NCBI RefSeq assembly: GCF_965638725.1
Contig: NC_134974.1
Span: 1,944,143-2,008,142 of the forward strand
Source: Aptenodytes patagonicus
Lineage: Eukaryota > Chordata > Aves > Sphenisciformes > Spheniscidae
Reading direction: 5' to 3'
Length of the DNA: 64,000 bases
Shown: positions 34,701 to 61,053 of the stretch, piece after piece
Layout of the letters: the number at the start of each line of letters is the position of its first letter
How positions within the stretch are numbered: position 1 is the first letter of the stretch
Position numbers and translations under genes: made by a program
Notes under the pieces: model-generated
What the model saw: only the letters and a program-made list of their open reading frames with translations
What the model was told of the DNA's origin: nothing
Database searches by the model: none

Positions 34701-37700
34701 AGTTCAGAGAGTTCACATTGTTTCCTTACTTTGCGATTTCTTCCACGGCTTATTCGGTTGTTTGTTCAGAGTTTCTTTCAGCTGCTTCTGAGTTTTGAAA
34801 GTGGTACCTGGAAAACATTTCATTTTTTGCAGTCTGGCATTATGGGATTCCTTTAAGAACCTGGTTTTGGTGCCATACGGTTGCACGGTAAAAGAGTGAA
34901 CAGAAATTTGTTTTAAAATACCTAGACCAACTTCCTTAGCTGAGCTGCTGGATGCCCAAGAGAACCTAAGTTTACTCAGGAATACAGCAACCTGTGGGAT
35001 GGTCTTCCATTTTTAAATCAAGTTTCTGTTTGCCCTTGCACTAAGACAGTTCAAAAAATCACAGTAATGAGCAGAGTAAAAAGGAAAAACACAAGGCATC
35101 TAAAAATAAAACTACACCGCTCGGCTCTTTAGGTAGGCTTTTACGAAATCAGCATTCAACAGGCAAGTAAATGCAAGTCGGGAAAATAGCCACCATACCT
35201 AATTTACAAGTCGCCTGAAATATTTTTGTTTTCGAGTTAGAAAAATTAAGAGATTTCAGAACGTACGCGTAAACTTCACTTCTCAACATGCAACGCCCAA
35301 CTAAAGCCTTTTCACATGCCAAAGCCCGAACCCGAGACACCGTGTTTCTCCTGCCACGACGACGACCGGCTCTCAAAACCACACGTGAGGATTTCCTGAA
35401 GCACCTTTAGCTCTTTATGATGTAACCAAGTGAAGCAGAAACGTGGGCTAATTTCCTTCAAGTATTTGAGTATCGGCTAATTTCTGGTTTTAACTGACTA
35501 CAACGTGTTCCCAGTTACCATTAGCCGTTTCGGCTTTTAAGCAGAGTTCTTTCGTAACCGCTCGAGGACACTTCACCCTCCAGCTTTGCTTCCAGCCTCT
35601 TTCCTATACCACAAATATTATTAGTAAAAACAACTTATTGCTAAAACAGACTAGAAAGGAAGGAAGCCGCCTCTGTTCCTCGCCCCACTGCGGCAGCTGA
35701 GAGTCGGCTCACGCTCAAAGGAAGAGCCAGGGACACAAGCCCTCTAGCAGGGCACCATGTTCAGGACTTGTAGGACCACTTTACCTTCCCGTTCTGTTTA
35801 ACCTCAGCTGGAACAACTCCAGCTTACGTGAAAGGATTCGGAGCTGTCTTTAGAAAGGTACAAAAAACCGTGAAGCAGCCGAATTCAGCGCTGCTCACGC
35901 ACGGCGCCTCGCTGCTTTAAAGTCTGTGCTAGGTGCAGATGCGGAAAGAACAGATACGCACGATAAACTCATTTTACTCAGCGATTCCAGCCATTTTCTT
36001 TAACCTCATCAAGCTCATGCGTTAGTTTGTAAGGTAAGAAATGCAAAGGGTAGGTAACTTACTCAGAGCTTCTTTTAGTGCCAAAATGGTTTCCTCAGGG
36101 TACACATTTCTGTCCTCCCAGATTTTGAAGATTCTTTCGATAGATTTGGAAACGGATGGATCCCTGAAAAAGAAGAGCATACTGGGTTTTCTTTACCCCC
36201 ACACTGTGATTTCTCCTGATTCTAGAACGGATAATAATGTAAATAATTATGTGTTTAAATCAAAACTTTAAAAGACCCTTCAGACCGGGAAGTTCTCTGT
36301 CCAGGTGATGACTTTAGTTCTACTGCAAGGGGTCCCAAGGCAGCAAGTCCACACGCTTGGAGTTAAGCGCACACACACTTCCATATCGTAACGGATCGGG
36401 GCCACGGGCATGCCTTTTCGGGGTAAAATTAGAAGGTTTCAGAGTGGTAGGAACACCAGTAGGATTTCTCTGAAGCCTTTCTTCATGGGGAAAAAAAAAA
36501 AAAAAAAAAAGAATTGTTACTCTTCCAAAGCAGCTTTCTATACGGATGCTCTGGGAAAAAAGTGATTATTCCAGGGCAGGGGGGGGAATAAAACACGACT
36601 CTCTTCACAGAGGAGAGTAACTACTTCAGAGAGAAGTGACTGTATAGCAGGCGATCGGTGGTGTTGAACTTCATCAAAAAGACGAGCTCTCCCGCTCGTC
36701 TCTGATCACACCTCCCCTCTGTGCCTAGCAGCATCAGCCTTGGGAGTTAAGCAATGTCATCTGTAAGAACCTCCAAAGAAAGAAAGAAAAGGAGACGGCC
36801 TGGTGTCAAATAGCGTATTTCATCCGGATGCTTCTGTTTCAAGGAAAAAAAAATGGACAAATAAGACGTCTGTAAGCAACCGCTCTCAGAGTGCGTTCTC
36901 CCAGGCCCAAGGGACAGCTCTTGGGATAAGAGAGGAAAAACGCCTGACCAGACCAGTCATCACCCTCCTAATCACCCAAACGAAGAACACTTCCTGCAAA
37001 GCAACCCGAATTAAAGTTCACGCGCCCCGAATTTAGCACTCCGAGGGCAGCGCGTGAGCCCGAACCCTGCCAGCAACCAGAAGCGACCGCCCCAGAGGAC
37101 TCGAGCTCGGAATAATAAACTCTAATTGGAAAGCGGAGCTGCCACCACCGCTCCCCTGTGGGACCCGGGCGGCAGCTGGCACCGCAGCAGGGCTCCAAAC
37201 CCAGAGCAAAGGAGCTGCTCCGCACCCTTGGGCGGTGGGTGCTCTCCCAGGCAGAGCTATGGAAGGAAGGGTGCTTCACAGAACCGTTCGGGTGGGGAGA
37301 GACCTTTTTAAAGACCACCCGAGCAGCCGTCTGACTCGCCTTCGAGCCCTGCTGCGTTCGCGTTCCAGCTCAGCGCCCCAAAAAAGAGCGACGCATTTTC
37401 TGGCCACTTTTACTGCTTTTTTTTTTTTTTTTAAACCGACTGGAAGAAGGTTGGTCACCGAGATTCTGCCGCGGAGTGACGCTGCCGTCCCCGGCCATGC
37501 AAAGCTTTGCAGAGGGACAGACAGAACGACACCACCTGTCAGGGCCAGCGAGGTACACAGGGAAGAGACAAAAATCTTCCATCGGGGTCCCTGAAAGGCA
37601 GCCAAGTCACGCCCCCGTGGCACACAAACACTGAAAGACGGAAGCAGCAAGTTCACAGAACTTTTATCCATTTCATCATTTCTACACCAACATCTGGAAT

Positions 37701-40700
37701 AGGACCGGGCGCGGTAAAGCCTGTCGGGGCTATCAAAGGATCGGTAACTTGCAATTCTTGCTGTCGCTTTCCTTCCTCTCTTTTGCTTTGGTAGCTGATA
37801 CTCCCAGAATTTTTTCTCCCTCCTCCTCATTGTCGGCATCTATTAACGGCATTTTCAACTTTCTCTTCTGGCAACTTACGTTTAAATATAAGCTAACGAG
37901 CAGTCCAACTTCAACCTTTTCCCTGCCTCATGCTACGTTCAACCACCTGCCGCTTCAAACTCTGCTCCAAAGAGACACAAACCAGCAACATCACTTCACT
38001 GCTAAGGAGGCTGCTTCGTATTTTTACCACGTCCCGCCCCTTGAAGGCCGTCTGGTTTGAGGACGATTCGGCAACCAAAACGGAGGGCAGCAAGGCAACC
38101 TGCCTCGCAGGGGGGGTAATGACGGGAGGGGGGGGCTCGCCCCACCTGGACACGTGCCAGCGCGAGATCTTTTCGTCCAACCTTACTCTAATAAATTAAA
38201 GTCTCCAATTTCCAGCGGAGCACAAAACCACCCTGGGGAACGCGTCATCTTGACATAACGTTTTAGCAGATGGGTACGGCAGCACAGGAGCCAGAGAGAA
38301 GCTCGCAGAAGCCACGGTGTTCTCACGGCGGTCGACCGCAGGCAGATCCCAGGACCTCAAAGACCTCCTCCTCTTCCTCCCTGACTTGTCGCACCCCTCC
38401 TCGCTGCGAGCACTCCCCCGAGTCTGCCACCATCCCCCCCCCAGCAGCCGCACAAGCCACCGCCGCCCGCGCACAAGCATGAGGAGGCAGGGGAGGGCAC
38501 AGCTACAGGGCACACACAGGTATTGGTGCAAGACTTGCCCCTCGCACCGCTTCACGTGATAATTTTACTCAAATGAGACCCCCACGCAAATTAAAATCCA
38601 GCTCTACGCCCGTTCTAGCACACTCCTTGTAGAGAAGCTCAAACCCACACAGCTGTTCGAACAAAATCCTTGAAACATTGATGATGTTTCTAGAGAGTTT
38701 GAGATGTCAGAAGAAAAATTCACATTTTTTGAGACATTCAACCTTCCAACACATCGTTACTTACTTCACTAACGAAGCAGCTTCAGGAAGCACTTCTGCA
38801 AACGTATCACGAAAGACAATCGCATTTTTTCTCTTGCAGTTCTGTATGACGTCATTGGCCAAGTAAAAAAGGTTCAGTCGATGAGGAAAGGCAGCTAAAG
38901 ACAAAAAGAAAATTCAGATTCATCATCAAGTAGAAGCAGTCACGTCAGCCGCATTCTGATAACAACATTTAAGTGCCTGCTTTTGGGTTTTTTCCCAGCA
39001 TTTCCGTCAACGGCGCGTCCAAGGGCAAGTCCAACGGTCAAAAGTGGGGACTCGAGAGGAAGACTTCAATTTACAAATCACTTCCAGATCTTCCCAAAGA
39101 CTAAACGTTTGGTAACATCAAGCCTTGACTCTGACTCGGGCTTAGAAAGGACACAAAAAGCCGTTGACCCTGTGCTATTTCTACGATACCCGCGCTGCAA
39201 AAGGAACCGTTCAGCCAGAAAGATCAGCACTGCCCGTGCAAGAGGCCAAACACAAAACAGCACGAACTTCTGCGGGGGGGGGGGGGGGATATCCAACCGC
39301 TCCAGAGCGCGTGTCTGGTCCGGTCTCCGAAGCTCCAGCATCACCCCGCTTGGCTACTGACTCAGTGCAACCTACCGTTTAATAGTTTAGAGGCCATTTA
39401 TTCATATTTTCTAAGAATCCTCATGTAAAATCTCCCTTTTTTTAAGCTGTAATGGCTTAAAATGGTCTCTAAGGTTGGCAGCTTTATCGGGGAGGTTTTA
39501 CCAGGCACGTACCTATGTCCACAGCTGTCCAGAGGGCACTTAACTACAGAGAGGGAGAGACCTTCTCCACATCCCTTTAAATGCCTCCTATTAATAAACC
39601 AATGTTTATTAATATATTTAAGAAGCGCTGCCGGTTCCTCGGACGCGGCTGCCTGGACGTCCCTTTCCGACGTGCGATTTAACGCCAGCCAGGCGCCAGC
39701 TTTTGTGCTGCACACAAAGGACCCCGGATCCCCGTCCCTTCTCCTCCAGAGATCGCTATCTCCAAAAACAGCCCCCCTGTCCCTGCTGAGCCGGCACTGA
39801 CCTTCGCGCCCAGACCTCCCACCCGCAGCCGTACTCCAAACAACGCGCCTCTGATCTCCCTTATATTCAGCTCCAAATTTAATGATTTCATCAAACCTCT
39901 TCTTCAGTCAGCCAGTAACAGCGCTTGTAGCGCAGTAAGCTCATCCACATGCTAATTAGCTTCTTCACTTAATTTAACGACACAACGCGAGGATTTAAAT
40001 ATAGGAACGGTGACAATGGACGGTTTTCTTTCACGTGCCCGCGAGCTCTATCAGGTTCCCACCTTCCCCGCGTTACACACCCCCTCCGGCAGTACCCCAG
40101 CCGCATTAGTAATCAGAGTTTTTCTCTACAAATCCCTTAATTCTCTATCCCGCTTCATTTTCCAGCTGTCCCTACCTCAGCAGAGCCTCTTCCCGCGGCA
40201 CGGCTGCACCTCGTGGCTATCCTGGTCTCCGGGTTTCCCGTCGGGAAGCTCTTAGCACCATCCCTGGTCCAGAGCCCTTGGTGGGAGCTTACCCTTACCG
40301 ACACCGCTCCCACATTCACGGCCCGTCGCAGAAAAACCCCAAACCACCCACCGCGGCGACTCAATCTCCGGCAGCTCCGCGCTCTCCGCCCGCTCAAAGC
40401 CAACCAGAAATAAAGCCAGGATTTTCCCAAAACTCATTCACGCCTTAGACCGCGCCTAAGGGAAAGCCACTACATATTTTCCAGCCAACAAGAAGCTCAC
40501 ACGCTTTTATTGGAAATTTAATTGTTAAAGATCGCCTCCCTCTTGTCTAACGTTCCTCTCTGAGGCAGAGAAGAGGGTCAGCGGCCACCGACGGACTTCT
40601 GGCAAGAGGCCCCTCAAAGCAGGATCGTAGCCACAGAAATACGGGGTTAGGACATTTTTAGCGTACTGAATGCAATTATTCAAAAGCCTTATTATAAGGC

Positions 40701-43700
40701 AAGAGAATCCCTGCTCACGAATGACACGGTGTGCTCGCGTATGGGAGACGCTGGTGCTTTCCAGGACTCCTCTCTGTACACAACTCTCGCCCGTGCTCTC
40801 GCACGCCTTTCCTGCGGAAGGGCTCGATCCCGGACGAGGAATCGGCACCAAGCAAGCAGACCTGGGTCCAGCACCCACCTAGCACAGGAGTCCCGGCACG
40901 CAGCGAGCTTACTTTAAAAGCTCACGCCGGGAACATTTTGACCGTGTGAGCTCTGCGCTGACCTACTGATATTAAGGGATAATTTAGCAAGTTGTTTGTT
41001 CAAAATGAAGACCTTTCACAGAAGGCAGCCTCTTCGGGAAAGCAAAGCAGAGGATACATGCAAAGGCTTAGTTTGGTTTGATCGTCAAATCCTCAACAGG
41101 TTGATGCCGTGAAGGGAAGAACCTCCAAGAGCCCCTACGAGTGGCACCGATTCTTCTTGCTTGTTGCTGGCACCCACCAAGTGTCACTACAGACCGGTGG
41201 GTGAGCAAGAAGCATCGTCCGACCCCAAACCTGGGGGCAGGAACCGCGCGGTGGGTCAAGGGGACAGCCAGCCCCCGGGACGTCCCTGCTCTCCACGGCC
41301 CCGGCCCCTCCGCTGCCCCTGCCCGCAGCGGCCGCCGGAACACAGGGCCAAAGGTGCGAGACCCGAGCCAGGCATCGCACAGCCGCTGCCTCCACCAGCA
41401 CCGCAGCCGGCTTCTCACCTGTAACTTCGCTCCTCACGTGTTTTTCCAGCTATTTTTTCGCTGAAGATTATTTTTCATCCTTCCCACCAGGCTACTCCAA
41501 CACAGCTCCGGCAGCTGCCATGTCAAGGAGCCTCCCTTGTCCCAGAATAAGCTTTTATAGTAACAAACACAACAAGCCCAAGGATTCCTTACCAGAAAGT
41601 GTTATTTACAACCTTCACCCTAAACGTGCTTACATGGCAGGTCGGGGTTGGTTTGTTTGAGCGAGGAGCGGAGCGAGGAGCGCTCTGCTCTGCCTGGAGG
41701 GCTGGAAATCCAACCGGAGCGGTGCTGCGCTCGCCTGGCTTCCTGAAACGATTGGGAGCCAGCTTTCCCCAAAACGCCAGCCTCAATAATCTATCAGATC
41801 ATCATCCCAGCAAAATGAGTTTTCTGCAATTTAATTAAAACCCAGCACTCCACTGCTAATTCACCCGCTGGTCACTGGATGCTCTTTCGATCTCAGCGAC
41901 GTCGTTCACCAGCAGAGAGAGCGCCGATTTCAGACCTTATGCCGTAACGCAAAATAGATCTTGAAGATATATAAACCTCCGATTTAAACGACTCGACGTA
42001 TACACAGCCTTCAAATGCAGCAGAAAAACCCAGAGCCAACTTCAAGACAAACGCCATACGGAAGGAGCACAGCTTGCACCATCACCTCCGCCACCGTTTC
42101 CACAAGGCTGAACGCGGACCTCAGCCAAGGCAGAATTAATTTAGCTCCTAGATTTAGAGCTAGTATTTCTAAAACAAGAGTCACCCAAATTGTACAGTAG
42201 GAAAAATCCATGCTAGACCAATACCTAGGCTACGGACAAGCCGCACGAAGAAAACCAAGCGCCTTTGGGTCCAAAACGCACTTTGTACGAGGGGTTTCGA
42301 GCACATTATGCAACTGGCCGTATCCGACGGGTGAACGGCTTCTTAATTACTCTTAGACTGTCTCGGCTTAAATCGGAGAGGAAATACAGAAAAGAAACAG
42401 GAAATTTTATAACTGAGCCCACCCCAGCTTTTTGCTCAGCTCCAGGACGTCCACCAGCTCCACCGACCGACACCTCCAGGCGGCCAGCATGTGATGTGTC
42501 CAATTTAACTCGCATTTAAGAGCTGTTCACGTGAACGCAGTGACGAGACGACCCTCCTGCAAGAAAGCTCTTGATTCACCAACAGAAACTTCCCAGAGGT
42601 AAAGTTATCGCAGCGTCACCTCGCAGAAACATTTACGTCGCGAAGCTCTTGGCCAACGGCCGCAGCTGTGACTGGCTCGTGCTCAGGACAAGCCTTGACC
42701 CGGGAAGGGAGATGCCCATGCCAACAGCAACGTATTTAAATACCAGCAACTCTTTTTTTTTTTCCTGAAAGGACACAATCCTTTGTCCAAATAGCTGCAT
42801 CTTCGGTTAAACTGGACATTGCACATCAGCTGAAACAAGTATCTAACAGCGAAGCGCAGAAAAATCCGTTGAGATACGGCAAAACGCAGATGCTAGGGAA
42901 TACCCACAGCAAAATGCAGCCGTTCCCTCTCAAGAGTGTGCAGGGGGAGAGGGACCGACCACCCCCCGGGGCAGGAGCACCCACGAGACCACCAACGCTC
43001 GGGCAAAATCCCTTCACAGCCCGAGGCAGGAGCACCAACTGCCCCGCAGGCCAGCCCAACGCCTACTTACTCTGATTTATAGACGACAGAGAATAAAAAG
43101 GCCCATTCCCCCCCCCCCCTCCACTTGACATTTTCTGCAAGCCTCCTGCAAGAAACCTCCCTCAGCCCAACGCTGGCATCGCTGGAGAGACACTGGGCAA
43201 GAACCGCCCTACTCAAGGGTTTCACACTTAACGGAGACGCGCATCCAAGAGATACGAAGGCGCTTCACCCCCCGATTAAATGCAGGCGCCTTCATCTTCA
43301 CCCAGGCAGAGCGCCAAGATATAGCCCCCAATCCCACCACATCCATCCTTCGCAAGGAGCTCCCTGGAAAAAGCAGCTTTCACGCGTTCTTAGAAGCTTT
43401 AGAGTTAAAATATTTAAAAGCTGGAAAAGGAACCCAAAAGCAAGCTGTACTGGCCGTTGTTATTACCACTGAACTCTTCTGATCGGGACCGCGCCTTCCC
43501 GCCACGTGAGAGCACAGAGGGGCTGCAAGGTCCTTGGGGCAGAGAATGAAGTGTACCATGAAGGGAAAAGCAGGAAAAAAAAAGCCCCGCATAAGCGGGA
43601 AGTAACCAAATAATCAGGGGTCAGGGTACGGCAGCATCACGGCCGCGCCAAGGGTTGTTTGAGCTGGTACCTCGGATAAGATGCTTAAGGAGGAACTTGG

Positions 43701-45659
43701 ACAAACACGAGGGGTGTTGAGGGGAGATCCTCGTGAGGGCTGCGCAAGGAAAGCCTTGAAAGCGCTCATATCAAACTAAAACAAAAAGTCCAGGCTGGTA
43801 CCAAGGGCTCAGGGGCAGGAGCCAACAGCCCAGCAGCGGACGTGGGCCAGCAGGGCAGGAACAAAGCGTCAAGGGCCCTGCAAGTGGGAACAATTAAATT
43901 ACTTTTGATGAGCTTGGGAAGGAGGGAAGGAGTAACGGAGGAGTGCAAGGGAGAAGGAAGGGGCAGCGCCAAAGCAGCGTCCCTGGAAGCTCGGCCGCCT
44001 TGGCCAGGAGCTGAAAGACAAATGTCAGCCACGGAGAAGCGGCAGGAGTCCAGGGAAGAGTCTCCGCTCCACGAGCCAGCGGGACGGGAGCTGTAGGACG
44101 ATAAACATGGGGGAGTTGCGCTGGCACGAAGGCTCCGCGCTCCCGGCGAGTGGCTGGGCAAAGCGAGGACCTGCCCCGAGGCAGAGAACGAGGAGCCGCG
44201 TCGTGTTGAGCCTGACATACAGCGAGACGTTCACCGAGATCCTAGAGAGGAGCCAAACGGCAGCTGTGACAAGAGACGCCAAGTCCAGAGGCGTCTGCAC
44301 ATCCCGAGGAGAGGCAGGAGCTGGATTTTGTTCGGAGGGGGCGTGCTCCGGAGCAAGGGGGCGAAGAGGACCGAGGACGGTCCCACAGGACCCCCCTGGT
44401 GACGAGGGCTGTCAGAGGGAAGAGGATTTCCAGGAGAGATGGGCAACGACAGCGAGGCAGGATGGACCAGGGACAGCTTCTCCTCACCAGCAGGTCGGTA
44501 CGGACCAGAAAACAGCCCTCGGGCTCTTACCTTACTCTCTTTAATCACACGGTGTGTGGACAAGAAAAAAACGTAAATCAAAAGCTGGGGGAAGAGGGCC
44601 CTCCGCACTTTGCAGAAGGGCCTCGACAGAGAAAACAAACTATCCCAAACTTTACAAAAGGTTGATCACAAACCGGAGCAACGCTTTGGAATGGGAACGT
44701 TATCTTCGCGTTACTGCAAAGCTTACTTTAACTCCTGCGACAACAGGCAAAACCTTCACATGGCAGCGAGACAGCGGAGATAACGCCGCCTTGTTTAGAC
44801 TCATGAAAACATTAACTTTCCCACTCTCGGGTCACCGTTGCGTCGCCTGCGGGTGCTCGCCAAATCTGCGCGTTGGCACCCAATGCTTATTTGTGCCCAC
44901 AACAGGCTGCTTTGCCCGTGGAAAGGGACGGCGACGGTCCCTCGCCCCCACGATGCCGAAAGGCACCTTTCCCCCCCAGCTCTGAAAATAACGTTTTAGA
45001 AGATCCCGGGCAAGCACACGCAGAATTCAGGAGGCTGAAGGTGCCACCGTTCAGGTGCAGCCGCGCAATTTCTGTTTTTCTCAGCGTGACAAGGTGATAC
45101 TAAGCAGAAACCCTGCCCGGGGGCCGCGCAACGCCGACAGGTTTCCGAGCGATCAGAGGACCTCGGATTTTCAGACGTCGGGTCCGAAACCTCCGGCACA
45201 GCCGCGTAAGCTGCACCCCGTCTCCTTTCCCCCCCCCCGCCAATCCCCAACCGCAGCCAGCGGCAGCCGACAGCCTCCTAGCCCCGCGTACGGTCCTTGC
45301 CCCGACAGCCACCGGGCGAAGCGGGACGAGGCGACGGGGAGGTGGACGAGCACCTGCCCGAGCGCAAGGGACGGTCCCCCCCCGGTCCCGCTCGCGGTCC
45401 CGGCCGCCCGCCGCCCCCCCCCTCCCCCCGCCGCCCCGCACTCACAGCGGCGCAGCCACTTCATCCAGTGGTAGACGATGGTGCTGTGGTGCCGCTTGTT
45501 CTCCAGGCACCAGGAGGAGAGACCCTGGATGGACTCCATCGTGTTGGTCACCGCCTGCAGCTTCCTGTCGAGCGAGGCCTCCAGCGCGCCGGCCGAAGAG
45601 GAGGAGGCGGCGGCCGAGGAGGAGGAGGCCCGGCCGCCGCCTCCGCCGCCCGCCGCCAT
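25723..45659 (-). CDS. RPRD2: Regulation of nuclear pre-mRNA domain-containing protein 2
   Basis: Nuclear protein that binds the phosphorylated RNA polymerase II C-terminal domain. Exons are 45446-45659, 38765-38894, 36063-36163, 33328-33380, 32431-32557, 31332-31507, 30364-30649, 29645-29920, 29149-29352 and 25723-28450. After a Gly/Ser-rich N-terminus, the CID begins at [20 protein letters not shown] and includes [20 protein letters not shown] and [21 protein letters not shown] coiled-coil segment ([40 protein letters not shown]) precedes a long Ser/Pro-rich tail ending KRPFFPPRY. Exon lengths total 4295 nt; one C missing from the run at 26401-26407 restores 1432 codons (1431 aa; human 1461). 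Phase carries across all nine introns. The start is the Met of MAAGGGGGG, as in the human protein. Confidence 0.94.
29955..30060 (+). mobile_element. CR1 LINE remnant (3' end)
   Basis: Matches the 3' tail of avian CR1: AACCTGACCTAGTGGAAGAT, CCCTGCCCACGGCAGG and GGTCCCTTCCAACCCAAACC in order, ending in a degraded ATTCTATG-type tail. About 105 bp remains, diverged and 5'-truncated. Orientation is opposite to RPRD2. It begins only about 34 bp from the acceptor of the RPRD2 exon at 29645-29920. Confidence 0.85.
30650..38764 (-). other. RPRD2: RPRD2 introns 2-6, no additional gene seen
   Basis: Intronic DNA, less GC-rich than the flanks, interrupted by the small CID exons. It contains poly-A/poly-T runs (30880, 32565, 36488, 37416). 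I could not identify a conserved non-coding RNA, retroposon or nested gene. Confidence 0.55.
38895..45445 (-). other. RPRD2: RPRD2 intron 1 (6.6 kb)
   Basis: The largest intron in the window. The segment at about 43640-44540 is more purine- and G-rich than its surroundings and reads like degraded repeat or regulatory sequence, but I cannot assign it to a family. Nothing else recognisable. Confidence 0.5.
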
Positions 45660-46200
45660 CTTCCCGCCCTGCTCGCCCAGCCGGGCCGCGCGGACGGCGG
45701 CGGCGCGGCGCTCCCCGCTCCGCTCTCGGCCCGGCGGGGCCCGGGCGGCGGCGCCTCAGGAGGCGGCGGGGCCCGCCGCGGCGGGGCGGGGAACGCGGAC
45801 GGCCCGCTGCGCCGGGCCGAGGAAAGGCGGCGGGCGGCGGCGGCGCCGCCCCGAGGGCGATCGTTCGGCCGCGGCCCGTCGGGCCCGTCCCGCTGCCCCG
45901 GGCGGCGGCTGGGAGCGGCGGCGGCGGCGCGGTCACCGGCCGGCCCCCCCCGCGCGCAGCGCCCGCCCCCCCGCCGCCATTTTGTGCCGGGCTCCCTCAC
46001 ACGGGCCGCCGCGGCGCCCCCCCCCCGCCCCTCCGCGCCTGCGCCGCCGGCTCGCCGCGCCTGCGCCGGCCCGCCCGGCCCCGCCGCGCCTGCGCCATGC
46101 GCCCCGCCCCTTTGCGCGCGCCCCAGGGCCCCTGCGCGCCTGCGCCCGCCTCCGCCGTGCAAGATGGCGGCCGCCCCCGGCCGTGATGGGGGCGTCGGGT
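45660..46200. promoter_or_regulatory. RPRD2: RPRD2 CpG-island promoter with NRF1 and YY1 sites
   Basis: Four exact copies of the NRF1-type element GCGCCTGCGC lie at 46035-46044, 46057-46066, 46086-46095 and 46136-46145, upstream of the RPRD2 start. YY1-type elements flank them: GCCGCCATTTTG (45973-45984, minus-strand CAAAATGGCGGC) and CAAGATGGCGGC at 46160-46171. No TATA box is apparent. Confidence 0.75.
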
Positions 46201-46499
46201 CTGGTCGCAACCCCGGGGCTGGAAAAGAGCTTCGGCTTTTTAAAAACAAACAAACAAAAAACCCAACAGTTTCCGGTGTAAATAAAGGAGGGGGAGGCGG
46301 CTGCTACCCCCGCCAGACCCCCAAGGGCAGCCTGCGCCCCCCCCCCCCCCCGGTTCCCTCAAAGACACCCTTAACAGCCCTTCTTTCCACAGACAGCGCA
46401 GGCAAAACCCCAGGGGCAGGCAGCTTCCACCGTCACCCTCCCGCCCCCCCCTTTGTCCCGAAAACAAGCGTAACGGTGATTTGTTTTAAAAAATATGTC

Positions 46500-46505
46500 T
46501 TTAAT
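46500..46505 (-). terminator. PRPF3: PRPF3 polyadenylation signal ATTAAA
   Basis: The common variant hexamer ATTAAA on the minus strand, 108 nt after the PRPF3 stop codon, followed by T/G-rich sequence. The 3' UTR would be only about 130 nt. Confidence 0.6.
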
Positions 46506-46612
46506 CGGTGTGCTGAGGAGGAGCAAGGGGAGGAGGGGGCCGTCCGAGATCCGGCGGGGAGGCAAAGGGGGGGCTGCGGTGTGAGGAGGGGGGCGGCGGC
46601 AGCCCCCTCACC

Positions 46613-60672
<14,060 letters not shown>

Positions 60673-60765
60673 ACCGGAGCGGGCGGGGCGCGGGCGCGGC
60701 CCCGGCCCGGTCGGCGGCGGCCCTGACGGCGACGGCACGTCGGGGCGGAAGCGGAAACGGCCGCG
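60673..60765 (-). promoter_or_regulatory. PRPF3: PRPF3 inferred non-coding first exon and promoter
   Basis: A good donor (CCG|GTGAGG, minus strand, near 60671) ends a GC-rich stretch with no ATG. Upstream lies GCGGAAGCGGAAACGG (plus, about 60746-60761), an ETS/GGAA-type element. The start site is inferred at about 60740-60765. Confidence 0.5.
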
Positions 60766-61012
60766 CGGCGCCTGCGCGCCCGCTCGCGCGGGGGGTGCCG
60801 GGAAGGAGGAGGGCGGGCCCCGGCAGCACCGCCCACCCCCACGTGGCTGGAGAACGCCCCGCCCCCTCCCCCCCCCGCCCCTCAGTTTTCCCGCGCGCGG
60901 CCAGCGCGGGAACCGCCGCCACGTGTCCGCGGGCAGCGACGGGGTTCGACCCCCGCCTCATCAGCCGCCATTAATTAAAACCAAATTAATAACGCGACTA
61001 AGGGGAGGGGCC

Positions 61013-61018
61013 TTTATT
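61013..61018 (-). terminator. MRPS21: MRPS21 polyadenylation signal AATAAA
   Basis: A canonical AATAAA on the minus strand, only 36 nt after the MRPS21 stop codon, giving a very short 3' UTR. The PRPF3 promoter begins about 250 bp further on. Confidence 0.85.
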
Positions 61019-61053
61019 GAGGCGGGGTGGCTCCCCCCCCCCACACCCCCCCC

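Noticed and set aside
43640-44540. Possible old LTR or retroviral remnant in RPRD2 intron 1
   Set aside because: No paired terminal repeats, primer site or gag/pol-like protein similarity could be seen; left unassigned.
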